Below, piece by piece: positions 25,731-33,676 of a stretch of 64,000 bases of DNA. The notes beneath the pieces are model-generated. The model had not been told where the DNA came from, ran no database searches, and saw only the letters and a program-made list of their open reading frames with translations. Numbering within the stretch: the first letter of the stretch is position 1; every line of letters begins with the position of its first letter. The stretch comes from JAENWD01 sp963796915. GTDB lineage: Bacteria > Acidobacteriota > Vicinamibacteria > Vicinamibacterales > JAENWD01. The DNA is taken from NCBI GenBank assembly GCA_963796915.1, contig CAWCNI010000004.1, positions 372,001-436,000 on the forward strand. Reading direction: 5' to 3'. Both the position numbers and the translations under genes were made by a program.

Positions 25731-26888
25731 ATGGACGACCAGGTCGTCGTCGTCGGAGGAGGCCCGGCGGGTGCTATCGCGGCGCTGACGCTGGCGAGGC
25801 ATGGCGTGGCCGTGCGCCTTTTCGACCGCGCTGTCTTTCCCAGAGACAAGTTGTGCGGTGACTCACTCAACCCCGGTGCGCTGCGGATTCTGGCGCGCCA
25901 CGGGCTCGACGGCGATGTGGTGCGCCGCGCACTGCCGGTCGCGGGAATGATCGTGACCGGTCCTACAGGTGTCACGATCGAGGGCCTCTACCCGCCGGGC
26001 GTGGTCGGCCGCAGCCTGCGCCGCTCGGATCTCGACGCGCACCTCCTTTGCGCGGCCGAACGGGCCGGCGTCATCACGCAGTCCGGCGTGCGGGTGACAG
26101 GCGCGATCACGGAGTCGCTGAGCGGCGGCACGCGCGTCGTGGGCGTCCGCATCGGCGCGGCGGTGCACCAGGCGCGCGTGGTGATTGCGGCCGACGGCCG
26201 GCACTCGACCCTGGCCTTCCAGCTGCGACTGGCGCGGCATCCGCGTCAGCCCCGCCGGTGGGCGATCGGCGCCTACTTCGAAGGAGTGTCCGGGCAGACG
26301 GCCTGCGGGGAGATGCACGTGCGTCCGCGCGCCTACATCGGCGTGGCCTCAGTGCCGGGCGGTCTGACCAACGCGTGCCTGGTGTTGCCGGCGCGACTGG
26401 CGCGTCAGGCGATGGCGGCGCCGGGGACCGCGCTCGAGCAGGCGCTCGCCAACGATCCCCAGTTGGCCGACCGCTTTCGCGGAGCCCGCCGCGTCACAGA
26501 GGCGCGCGTGCTCGGGCCGCTGGCGGTGGATGCTTCGGCTGCCGGCGTGCCGGGTTTGCTGCTGGCCGGCGATGCCGCGGGCTTCGTCGATCCGATGACT
26601 GGCGACGGCATGCGGCTCGCCATGCGTTCGGGGGAACTGGCCGCGGAGGCCGCGTTGCGCGCGCTGGCCGGCGGCGAGGACGCCGAACAGTGGCTGGCGC
26701 GCCGCCGTCTCGAGGAGTTCGGGCGCAAGCTCAGGGTCAATCGCGCGCTACGTGCCGTCGTCGCCCGCCCCGGCGCCGTCGCGCTCGCCGCCCGCGGCGC
26801 CGCGGTGGCGCCATCGGTCCTGCGCCGGATCATCGTGTACGCGGGCGACGTGGATGTGCAGGAGCCAGCGCCCCTGGCAGTGACCTGA
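25731..26888 (+). CDS. FAD-dependent oxidoreductase (geranylgeranyl reductase-like)
   Basis: A 385-residue flavoprotein of the GGR/halogenase-like group. FAD contacts are visible in the N-terminal VVVVGGGPAGAIAALTLA (4-21), FPRDKLCGDSLNPGAL (about 36-51) and the second FAD motif LLLAGDAAGFVDPMTGDGM near residue 280. Such enzymes reduce isoprenoid or polyketide double bonds or hydroxylate aromatic products. It follows the ketosynthase by 9 bases, so it probably acts on the same pathway. The product is unknown. Confidence 0.88.
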   Translation: MDDQVVVVGGGPAGAIAALTLARHGVAVRLFDRAVFPRDKLCGDSLNPGALRILARHGLDGDVVRRALPVAGMIVTGPTGVTIEGLYPPGVVGRSLRRSDLDAHLLCAAERAGVITQSGVRVTGAITESLSGGTRVVGVRIGAAVHQARVVIAADGRHSTLAFQLRLARHPRQPRRWAIGAYFEGVSGQTACGEMHVRPRAYIGVASVPGGLTNACLVLPARLARQAMAAPGTALEQALANDPQLADRFRGARRVTEARVLGPLAVDASAAGVPGLLLAGDAAGFVDPMTGDGMRLAMRSGELAAEAALRALAGGEDAEQWLARRRLEEFGRKLRVNRALRAVVARPGAVALAARGAAVAPSVLRRIIVYAGDVDVQEPAPLAVT

Positions 26889-26918
26889 GAAGCGAATGAA
26901 CCTGCGCCTGCAGCCGGA

Positions 26919-27726
26919 TTACCAGTTCCGGTCTGTCGTCCTGGGAAGCAGCCAGCGGATCGCCCTGTCGAAGCGTGACGCCCACGCCGCCTCGTTGTGG
27001 CGCGCCCCGCGGTCCTCGACGTAACGAAGCTGCTTGCGCGGATGCACGGCGCGCCGGCGCAGCAGGCGGACCATCTCGCGCGTCTGGCGGACCTGCCGGC
27101 GTCCTTCGCCGGTGCCGGTGTCCAGGTAGAGCCGGCCCTGCCAGTGCCCCGAGTCGGCAGCCACGCCGAAGATGGCGCCGCCGGCGAACCAGAGTGACGG
27201 GCTCATCACGCCGGCAAAGCCGAACACGTCGGGGCGCCGCAAGAGCGCCGTAGAGGCTGATCAGGCCGCCCATCGACGAGCCCATGATGCCGGTGCACGC
27301 CGGCTCGCGCCGCGTCCGGAACTGCCCGTCGACGATCGCCTTCAGGGTATGGGCGAGAAATGCGAGGTAGGCCTCGCCGCGCCCGCCGCCGATGCGCGGG
27401 TCGTGGAACGGGCCGTACTCGGCCGTCCGCTCGACGCCCATGTTGGGCACGGCCACCACAATGGCCTCGATGCCCTCGGCGCCCAGCCGCTCCATCGTCT
27501 CGTCCACCTGCCATTCGCCGGCGAACGACGTCGCGTGGTCAAACAAGTTCTGCCCGTCGTGCATGTAGACGACGGGGTAATGCCGGCCGCTCCAGCGGTA
27601 CGACGGCGGCAGGTAGACCAGGACGTCCCTGCGGTTGCCAAGTTCGGGACTGTCGATGCCTTCGAGCTTCCTGATATTTCCGACGATGTTGCCGGTCAGC
27701 GCGGTGCCGGCGCCCTGGTCGTACAT
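26919..27726 (-). pseudogene. Esterase D/enterochelin esterase-like hydrolase, interrupted by a +1 frameshift
   Basis: Alpha/beta hydrolase of about 269 residues once rejoined. The first part, from ATG 27726, contains RRDVLVYLPPSYRWSGRHYPVVYMHDGQNLFD and the nucleophile elbow GIMGSSMGGLISLYGAL. The frame then shifts near 27240: dropping one base continues to RRPDVFGFAGVMSPSLWFAGG and a C-terminus with TGTGEG and GARHNEAAW (catalytic His region), ending at the TAA 26919-26921. ATG 27756 is an alternative start but would overlap the divergent ligase gene. One extra base is the only defect, so the gene may be intact in the cell. It heads the amidoligase cluster in the opposite direction. Confidence 0.8.
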
Positions 27727-27738
27727 GTGAGCAATCAC

Positions 27739-27746
27739 AGTATCAT
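27739..27746. promoter_or_regulatory. Overlapping divergent -10 elements of the amidoligase cluster
   Basis: AGTATCAT gives plus-strand TATCAT (27741-27746), 8 bases before the ATG at 27755. On the minus strand it gives GATACT (27744-27739), 12 bases before the esterase ATG at 27726. No Shine-Dalgarno sequence on either side. Confidence 0.4.
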
Positions 27747-27754
27747 TGCCTGTC

Positions 27755-28864
27755 ATGAGCCACCGGTTCACGATTGGCGTGGAAGAGGAATTCCAGATCG
27801 TCGATCCCCACACGTGGGAGCTGCGGTCTCACGTGTCGGAGCTGCTGGCGGCCGGCTCGCGCGAGCTGGGCGACCAGATGAAACGGGAGATGCACCAGTC
27901 GATCGTCGAGCTGGGCACGACGATCTGCGCCGACGTCCGCGAGCTTCAGCACGAGATCGTGCGCATCCGGACGGAGCTGTGCGCGGCGGCCGACCGCGCC
28001 GGGCTGGCGATTGCCGCGGCCGGCACGCACCCGTTCTCGTCGTGGATCGACCAGGTCATCTCGCCCGGCGAGCGCTACGAGCACATCGTCGAGGAGCTGC
28101 AGCAGCTGGCCCGCTCGCTGCTCATCTTCGGCCTGCACGTCCACGTGGCGATGCCGGACCGCTCCTCGGCGATCGACATCATGAACGCTGCGCGCTACTT
28201 CCTGCCGCACCTGCTGGCGCTGTCCACGAGCTCGCCGTTCTGGATGGGGCGCGACACCGGCCTGAAGTCGTATCGCACCACGATCTTCCGGCGCTTCCCC
28301 CGCACCGGCGTCCCGGATCACTTCGGCTCGTGGAGCGAGTACGAAAGCTACGTCAACCTCCTCGTCGATCTGCACTGCATCGACGACGGCAAGAAGATCT
28401 GGTGGGACATCCGGCCGCACCCGACGTTCGGGACGCTGGAGTTCCGCGTCTGCGACGTGCCGACGCGCGTTGAAGAAACCATCGCGATTGCCGCGCTGGC
28501 GCAGGCCATCGTCGTGAAGCTGTACAAGCTCTACACGCAGAACATGGGGTTCCGCCTGTATCGTCGCGCGCTCATCGAAGAGAACAAGTGGCGTGCGGCC
28601 CGCTGGGGCCTGGACGGGCAGCTCATCGACTTCGGCAAGAAGGCGGAGGTGCCCATGCGGGACCTCGCCCTCGAGCTGCTCGGGTTCGTGGACGATGTCG
28701 TCGACGAGCTGGGCAGCCGCGAGCACGTGAATTACGTCAAGACGATTCTGGCGGAAGGCACGAGCGCCGATCGTCAGCTGCAGGTGTATCGCGAGACCAA
28801 CGACCTCAGGGCGGTGGTGCGGCACGTCGCGCAGGAGACTCGTCCCGCAGCCATGCGGGTGTGA
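27755..28864 (+). CDS. YbdK-family carboxylate-amine ligase (GCS2-type)
   Basis: ATP-dependent ligase of 369 residues with the glutamate-cysteine ligase type 2 fold. The N-terminal metal/ATP strand is TIGVEEEFQIVD (6-17), followed by HQSIVELGT (about 46-54). LIFGLHVHVAMPD and DIRPHPTFGTLEFRVCDVP complete the family signature. YbdK proteins join a carboxylate to an amine, with weak glutamate-cysteine ligase activity reported for E. coli YbdK; the natural substrate here is unknown. ATG 27755 is the start implied by a TATCAT 8 bases upstream. It is the first gene of a cluster with three ATP-grasp proteins and a glutamine amidotransferase. Confidence 0.9.
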   Translation: MSHRFTIGVEEEFQIVDPHTWELRSHVSELLAAGSRELGDQMKREMHQSIVELGTTICADVRELQHEIVRIRTELCAAADRAGLAIAAAGTHPFSSWIDQVISPGERYEHIVEELQQLARSLLIFGLHVHVAMPDRSSAIDIMNAARYFLPHLLALSTSSPFWMGRDTGLKSYRTTIFRRFPRTGVPDHFGSWSEYESYVNLLVDLHCIDDGKKIWWDIRPHPTFGTLEFRVCDVPTRVEETIAIAALAQAIVVKLYKLYTQNMGFRLYRRALIEENKWRAARWGLDGQLIDFGKKAEVPMRDLALELLGFVDDVVDELGSREHVNYVKTILAEGTSADRQLQVYRETNDLRAVVRHVAQETRPAAMRV

Positions 28865-28912
28865 CCCACAGCCGCGCACGACTCGCGCGGCGACATGTTG
28901 AAGGCCAGGTGA

Positions 28913-29944
28913 ATGATGGCGAAGTCGCGTGGCAAGAAAGAAACCGAACCCCTCGTCGTCGGGTTGCTGTGCGGGCGCGAGTTTTCGTTCCCGCCCGCGT
29001 TTCTGCACGCGGTGAACGAGCTTGGCAAGGCAGCGGGCGTCACGGCGGAGATGGTCAAGTTCGGTGGAACGCGCATGGGCGAGCCGTCGAAGTATCGGGT
29101 CATCGTCGACCGCATCTCGCACGAAGTGGAGTTCTATCGCGCCTCGCTGAAGCACGCGGTGCTCGAAGGAACCTACGTCATCAACAACCCGTTCTGGTGG
29201 ACGGCCGATGACAAGTTCTTCAACTACTCGGTCGCCAGCAAGCTTGGCGTCGCCATTCCGAAGACAGTCGTCCTGCCACAGAAGGCCTATCCGAAAGACA
29301 TCGACCTGACGCCAGAGTCGCTGCGCAACATGGAATACCCGATCGACTGGGACGGGCTGCTCGACTACGTCGGCCGTCCGGCGATCCTGAAGCCCTACTC
29401 AGGCGGCGGCTGGAAGCACGTCTACAAGGTGCACGACCGCAAGGAGCTGCTCGAGGCCTACGACGGCACGGCGCCCTATTGCATGACGCTGCAGGAGTTC
29501 ATCAACTTCGATCAGTACGTGCGCTGCTTCACGTTCGGCAAGAACGACATCATTCCCGTCCACTACGACCCGCGCGAGCGGCGCTACGTGGTGGAGCAGA
29601 ACTATCTCACCCCGGCACTCAACGATCGGGTCGTGAAGGACGCGCAGACGATCAACCAGGCGCTCGGTTACGAGATGAACACCATCGAGTTCGCCGTCCA
29701 GGATGGCGTGCCGTATGCAATCGACTTCCTGAACCCGGCGCCGGACTTCGAGCGCGACCGCATCACCCAGCAGTACTTCGACGTGGTGGTCGATCGGATG
29801 TCGCGGCTGGTGGTCGACCGTGCGGTCTCTGGCGCCGCCACGTCGCCCTGGCCGCGCTGGGAACAGATGGTCGGCCTTGGCGGCGCTCCCGGTGGCGTGA
29901 TCGGCCAGCCCCTCGCCCCCCGCACGGACGGAGGTGCAGCCTGA
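28913..29944 (+). CDS. ATP-grasp domain protein
   Basis: A 343-residue probable amide-bond-forming ligase. The ATP-grasp core runs from about 100 to 300: the P-loop-like lysine strand GRPAILKPYSGGGWKHVYKV, the hinge segment MTLQEFINFD, and the metal-binding end MNTIEFAVQDGVPYAIDFLNPAPDFE with the E-x-N pattern altered to D-F-L-N. The N-terminal 90 residues form the pre-ATP-grasp Rossmann-like domain (LVVGLLCGREFSFPPAFLHAVNEL). The start is the first of two tandem ATGs (28913/28916). The stop TGA overlaps the CTG start of the next gene. Confidence 0.82.
   Translation: MMAKSRGKKETEPLVVGLLCGREFSFPPAFLHAVNELGKAAGVTAEMVKFGGTRMGEPSKYRVIVDRISHEVEFYRASLKHAVLEGTYVINNPFWWTADDKFFNYSVASKLGVAIPKTVVLPQKAYPKDIDLTPESLRNMEYPIDWDGLLDYVGRPAILKPYSGGGWKHVYKVHDRKELLEAYDGTAPYCMTLQEFINFDQYVRCFTFGKNDIIPVHYDPRERRYVVEQNYLTPALNDRVVKDAQTINQALGYEMNTIEFAVQDGVPYAIDFLNPAPDFERDRITQQYFDVVVDRMSRLVVDRAVSGAATSPWPRWEQMVGLGGAPGGVIGQPLAPRTDGGAA
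29930..29936 (+). promoter_or_regulatory. Shine-Dalgarno GGAGGTG that points to a CTG start
   Basis: GGAGGTG ends 4 bases before CTG 29941-29943, which overlaps the previous stop as CTGA. The next in-frame ATG (29980) has no such site. Confidence 0.5.
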
Positions 29945-31317
29945 GCACTGTCACCGACGCGATCGCCGACTGGCACCGGATGCTCCGCCCGGAGGTGGAG
30001 CTGACGCCGGAATTTGCCGACGCGTTCACCGAACGTCTCCGGACGGCGCACCTGTTTTTCGGCCATCGCATTCACTGTCCTTTCCTCCGGCCGTTCTTTC
30101 TCGACGACGGGCAGGTGGCGCTGGTTCGGCGCGTGGGCGAGACCATCGCCCGGATGGGCGAGACGGTCGCGGCGGCAGCCATGGAACGGCCCGAGCTGCT
30201 CGATGCCGTCGCCGTCACCGAGGCCGAACGGGCGCTGATCGCCATCGATCCCGGCTATGCCAGGGCGAGCACGGCCTCGCGGCTCGACTCGTTCATCCTC
30301 CCGGACTCCCTGCAGTTCGCGGAGTACAACGCGGAATCGCCGGCCGGCCTCGGCTATACAGAAATCCTGTCGGGACAATTCGAGCAGCTCGAGATCCTGT
30401 CGCGCTTCCGCGAGCACTACACCGCGGACGCCTTCTCGCTGATGGCGCCGATGCTCGAGGCCCTGCTGGCGAGCTACAAGGAGTGGGGCGGCGTCGCCTC
30501 GCCGCCGACGATTGCCATCGTCGACTGGCGGGAAGTGCCGACGTGGCCCGAGTTCGAGATGCTTCAGGCGCGGTTCACGGCCATGGGCGTGCCGACGATC
30601 GTCTGCGACCCGCGCGACCTGACGTTCTCCGGCGGCTCGCTCGTCGCGCAGGGATCGCGGATCGACCTGGTCTATCGTCGCGTGCTGATCAACGACATCC
30701 TCGCGCGTCCCGACGAGTGTCGCGCCCTCACCGACGCCTACGAGGCCCGCGCGGTGTGCGTCGCCAACACGTTCCGCTGCAAGATCCCGCACAAGAAGGC
30801 CTTCTTCGCGGTGCTCACCGACGAGCGCTTCGCGGACCTGTTCACCGACGAGGAGCGCGCCGTTGTCGCGCGACACGTGCCGTGGACCCGGCTGGTGGCC
30901 GAAGGCACGGCGACGCGCGGCGGCGCGGCGGTGGATCTGATCCCCTACATCCGGCAGCACCGCCAGGACCTCGTGCTGAAACCGAACGACGAGTACGGCG
31001 GCGTCGGTGTGACACTCGGGTGGGAAGTCGACGAGGGCACGTGGGACACCACGCTCGAGCGTGCGCTCGGCGGATCGCTCGGCGCCTGGGTGGTGCAGGA
31101 GAAGATTCACGTCCGGCGCGAGCCCTTCCCGCACTTCGAGCAGGGCGGCGGAGCCATCGTGTCCGACATGCTCGTGGACTGCGCGCCGTACCTGTTCCGC
31201 GGCAAGCTGTCCGGGTTCCTGACGCGCCTCAGCGCAACGGGGCTGGCCAACGTCACGTCCGGTGGCGGGCAGGTGCCGTCATTCGTCGTCAGCCGGCGCG
31301 GGCCGGCGGCGGTCTGA
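29941..31317 (+). CDS. Glutathionylspermidine synthase-like / circularly permuted ATP-grasp protein, probable CTG start
   Basis: A 458-residue ligase-like protein. The C-terminal half holds the ATP-grasp features: DLVLKPNDEYGGVGVTLGWEVD (Lys and glycine-rich loop, about 340-361), AWVVQEKIHVRREPFP, then DMLVDCAPYLFRGKLSGFLTRLS and the end ANVTSGGGQVPSFVV. The N-terminal half (FFGHRIHCPFLRPFFLDD, FAEYNAESPAGLGYTE) matches permuted ATP-grasp proteins related to glutathionylspermidine synthase. Such enzymes make peptide or polyamine conjugates. The CTG start is chosen for its good Shine-Dalgarno spacing and CTGA overlap; otherwise ATG 29980 gives 445 residues. Confidence 0.78.
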   Translation: MSTVTDAIADWHRMLRPEVELTPEFADAFTERLRTAHLFFGHRIHCPFLRPFFLDDGQVALVRRVGETIARMGETVAAAAMERPELLDAVAVTEAERALIAIDPGYARASTASRLDSFILPDSLQFAEYNAESPAGLGYTEILSGQFEQLEILSRFREHYTADAFSLMAPMLEALLASYKEWGGVASPPTIAIVDWREVPTWPEFEMLQARFTAMGVPTIVCDPRDLTFSGGSLVAQGSRIDLVYRRVLINDILARPDECRALTDAYEARAVCVANTFRCKIPHKKAFFAVLTDERFADLFTDEERAVVARHVPWTRLVAEGTATRGGAAVDLIPYIRQHRQDLVLKPNDEYGGVGVTLGWEVDEGTWDTTLERALGGSLGAWVVQEKIHVRREPFPHFEQGGGAIVSDMLVDCAPYLFRGKLSGFLTRLSATGLANVTSGGGQVPSFVVSRRGPAAV

Positions 31318-31332
31318 GGCTGGCGGTCACGG

Positions 31333-32475
31333 ATGCCATTTGACTGCCGATTTCGCGCCGCGCACGGGCAGGACGCCTGCGTCGGCCGCTGTCCCACCAC
31401 GGCGACGCCCCCGACATTCCTGTTTTCGCGCGTCGAACGCGGCTCATCGCTGCCGCCCGACGACCCCAACGCCATCGACGTCGCGCTGCTCGACATGCAT
31501 CATGGCTGGCCGAACCTTGGCCACGATGCCATCGTTCACTCGATTCAGAACATCGTCTGCGACCTGACGACGGAGTTGCGCGACGCGGGCATGCGCGTGC
31601 GGGTCACGTCCTACGACGTGCGGCGCGGCCACCGTATCCCCGAGGCACCGGGCCCACGCCATTCGATTTACGTCGGCACCGGAGGGCCGGGACACCTGGA
31701 CCCGCGTCTCAACGACGGCGCGGCCGGCGCCGCGCAGGGCATCGACGAAGATCCAGCCTGGGAGTCGCCGCTCTTCGGGCTGTTCGACGCCGTCCGCGCG
31801 GACCCGGATGCCGCGTTGCTCGCCGTCTGCCACACCTTCGGCGTGATGTGCCGGTGGATCGGCCTGGCCGATGCAGTGCTCCGCGGTCCAGCCAAGGGCG
31901 GCAAGAGCACGGGCGTGCTGGACAACGTCCTCACCGACGCCGCGCTCGAGCATCCGTGGTTCACCCGGATGTCACGCGAGTTGCCCGACGGCCGGCGCTT
32001 CAAGATCCTGGACAACCGCCTGTACGACCTGGTGCCGCACGGGCCATGGCCCGATGCCGTGACACCGATCTCCGCCGAAGTGGATGACGACGGCGCCGCC
32101 GGCCAGGCGCTGACGGCTGTCGAACTGGCGCGCGACGGCAACGGCGTGATGCCGCGAATACTCGGCGTGAACCATCACCCCGAAATCGTCAATCGCCCAC
32201 GGCAGCTCACCGCGCTGCGGAAGCGGATGGAACGCGGCGGCGTCAGCGAAGGCTGGTACGAAGAGCGCGCGCGGACGCTCACCTCGGCCATCGGCGACGA
32301 GCGCGGCGAGCAGTCGCTGCAGTTGACGTCGAGCTATATGTTTCTCGGTCCCCTGCGGTTTCATCTCTACAAGCAGCTGCGGCTCCGTGCCGCCGTGCTC
32401 GGACGGCGGCTCGATGTCGATGAGCGGCGGCGGCCGATCGTGGCCGACAGCCGCCTCGGCGTCGGCGGCGCGTGA
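31333..32475 (+). CDS. Class I glutamine amidotransferase-like protein
   Basis: A 380-residue protein with the class I GATase pattern: oxyanion strand YVGTGGPGHLDPR (113-125), nucleophile C166 in LLAVCHTFGVM, and H282/E284 in GVNHHPEI. All three catalytic positions are kept, so ammonia release from glutamine or a related hydrolysis (gamma-glutamyl cleavage) is plausible. The 100-residue C-terminal extension (SLQLTSSYMFLGPLRFHLYKQ) is unusual for stand-alone GATases and may contact a partner. The first 40 residues look unconserved, so the true start may be later. It follows the permuted ATP-grasp gene by 15 bases. Confidence 0.8.
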   Translation: MPFDCRFRAAHGQDACVGRCPTTATPPTFLFSRVERGSSLPPDDPNAIDVALLDMHHGWPNLGHDAIVHSIQNIVCDLTTELRDAGMRVRVTSYDVRRGHRIPEAPGPRHSIYVGTGGPGHLDPRLNDGAAGAAQGIDEDPAWESPLFGLFDAVRADPDAALLAVCHTFGVMCRWIGLADAVLRGPAKGGKSTGVLDNVLTDAALEHPWFTRMSRELPDGRRFKILDNRLYDLVPHGPWPDAVTPISAEVDDDGAAGQALTAVELARDGNGVMPRILGVNHHPEIVNRPRQLTALRKRMERGGVSEGWYEERARTLTSAIGDERGEQSLQLTSSYMFLGPLRFHLYKQLRLRAAVLGRRLDVDERRRPIVADSRLGVGGA

Positions 32476-32476
32476 C

Positions 32477-32854
32477 GTGCCATTCTCGACGCGGGTTGAC
32501 GACGGCGTCCTGTATACGGCGCTGTTCGGCCTCGTGACCTCTGGCGACCTGCGGGACCTCATCGAGGTCGTCGCCGAGATCGAACGCACGATGCCCGTCG
32601 CCCCGAACCGCGTCACCGACCTGCGTGGCATCAGCGGCCGTGACCTCGGGTTCTCCGCCATCGTGGACATGGTGGACCGGCGCCGTCGCGATCCTCCTCG
32701 GAACCCGATTCGGTCGGCAATCGTGGCGACCAACCTGGTGATGGTCGGGTTCGCGCGGATGTTTCAGACGTTGAACGACACGCCGAAGGTCACCGTGGAG
32801 ATCTTCGATACCCCCGAGGCGGCCGAGCGCTGGGTGCGCGGCACCACTCCCTGA
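32477..32854 (+). CDS. Small STAS/SpoIIAA-like protein
   Basis: A 125-residue cytoplasmic protein starting at a GTG one base after the previous stop. The pattern of alternating strands and helices (LYTALFGLVTSGDLRDLIEVVAEIE; NRVTDLRGISGRDLGFSAIV; KVTVEIFDTPEAAERWV) resembles the SpoIIAA-like/STAS fold proteins that end in a motif like EAAERWL. A regulatory or lipid-sensing role is known for some relatives; here it is only a fold guess. Its place inside the amidoligase cluster suggests co-expression. Confidence 0.6.
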   Translation: MPFSTRVDDGVLYTALFGLVTSGDLRDLIEVVAEIERTMPVAPNRVTDLRGISGRDLGFSAIVDMVDRRRRDPPRNPIRSAIVATNLVMVGFARMFQTLNDTPKVTVEIFDTPEAAERWVRGTTP

Positions 32855-32875
32855 GGCAGAACACAGGAGCGCGCG

Positions 32876-33601
32876 TTACACGCCCTTCAGGTATTCGCGC
32901 ATCATGTGCTTCCAGTACGGCCAGTCGTGCCCGCCAAGGGCGCCCCAGTCGTCCAGGTGATGCGAGATCCCGCGGTGGCTGAGCGCCCGTGACAGGTCGT
33001 AGGTCTGGGCTGGATGCTCGAACGGGCCGTGGCCGGTGGCGAGGTGAAGGCTGGCGCTGCTGATTTGCGCGATCTGGCCAGGATCGGTCATGCCGCCGAC
33101 GTAGTCGATCGGGTTGTTGAAGTAGAAGTTGTCGTCGCTGAAGCCGTCCATGAACCGCCGCATGTCGTAGAGACCAGACATCGCGAAGCACGCGCGGACG
33201 GCGTCCGGATGCTTCAGCAGCGTGTTGGCCGCGTGATACGCGCCAAGCGACGCGCCCATGGTCGCGACCGCGACCAGTCCGCCGCAGTGCATGTGGATGA
33301 AGGGGATGACTTCGGCGCGGACGTAGTCGTCCCACTGCCGCTGCATCCAGCTGCGGTGGAGCGGATGCGCGCCCTTGTTGTAGAAGCTCTGGTCGCCGTT
33401 GGATCCCACCGTGAACAGCTTGATGCGGCCGGCGTCGATGTAGTCGGCGAGCGCCGCCACCATCCCCTGGCCCTCCATCTCGAGCTCGTCGCCGCCGCTG
33501 GTGGGAAACGCGAGGAGCGGCATGCCCCAGTGGCCGTAGACGACGACCCCCATGTCGCGGCCCAGGCGTCCGGTGTACCACCGGTGATATTCGCGCTGCA
33601 T
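32876..33601 (-). CDS. Esterase-like alpha/beta hydrolase (COG4947 type)
   Basis: A 241-residue alpha/beta hydrolase. The nucleophile is S118 in ATMGASLGAYHAAN, and the late GGHDWPYWKHMM carries the catalytic His and perhaps an acid. The N-terminus REYHRWYTGRLGRDMGVVVYGHWG is typical of a group of putative esterases that often neighbour ATP-grasp genes. ATG 33601 lies 9 bases after a TACAAT on the minus strand. It is transcribed against the cluster, divergent from the ATP-grasp gene at 33677. The substrate is unknown; it may release or trim the product of the ligases. Confidence 0.82.
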   Translation of the reverse strand: MQREYHRWYTGRLGRDMGVVVYGHWGMPLLAFPTSGGDELEMEGQGMVAALADYIDAGRIKLFTVGSNGDQSFYNKGAHPLHRSWMQRQWDDYVRAEVIPFIHMHCGGLVAVATMGASLGAYHAANTLLKHPDAVRACFAMSGLYDMRRFMDGFSDDNFYFNNPIDYVGGMTDPGQIAQISSASLHLATGHGPFEHPAQTYDLSRALSHRGISHHLDDWGALGGHDWPYWKHMMREYLKGV

Positions 33602-33610
33602 CGTGTTCGG

Positions 33611-33616
33611 ATTGTA
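33611..33616 (-). promoter_or_regulatory. -10-like TACAAT for the esterase
   Basis: Minus-strand TACAAT ends 9 bases before the ATG at 33601, with no Shine-Dalgarno sequence between, as in other candidate leaderless genes here. Confidence 0.4.
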
Positions 33617-33676
33617 TATCGGGTATCCTTCGCCTTTCGCCGGCCACGGGGGCCGGACCCATGGGAGCCTGAGGAC

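Noticed and set aside
31333..31450. Short separate gene at the start of the amidotransferase
   Set aside because: The first 40 residues have no motif and read directly into the amidotransferase frame; a later start is possible but no better codon with a ribosome-binding site was found.
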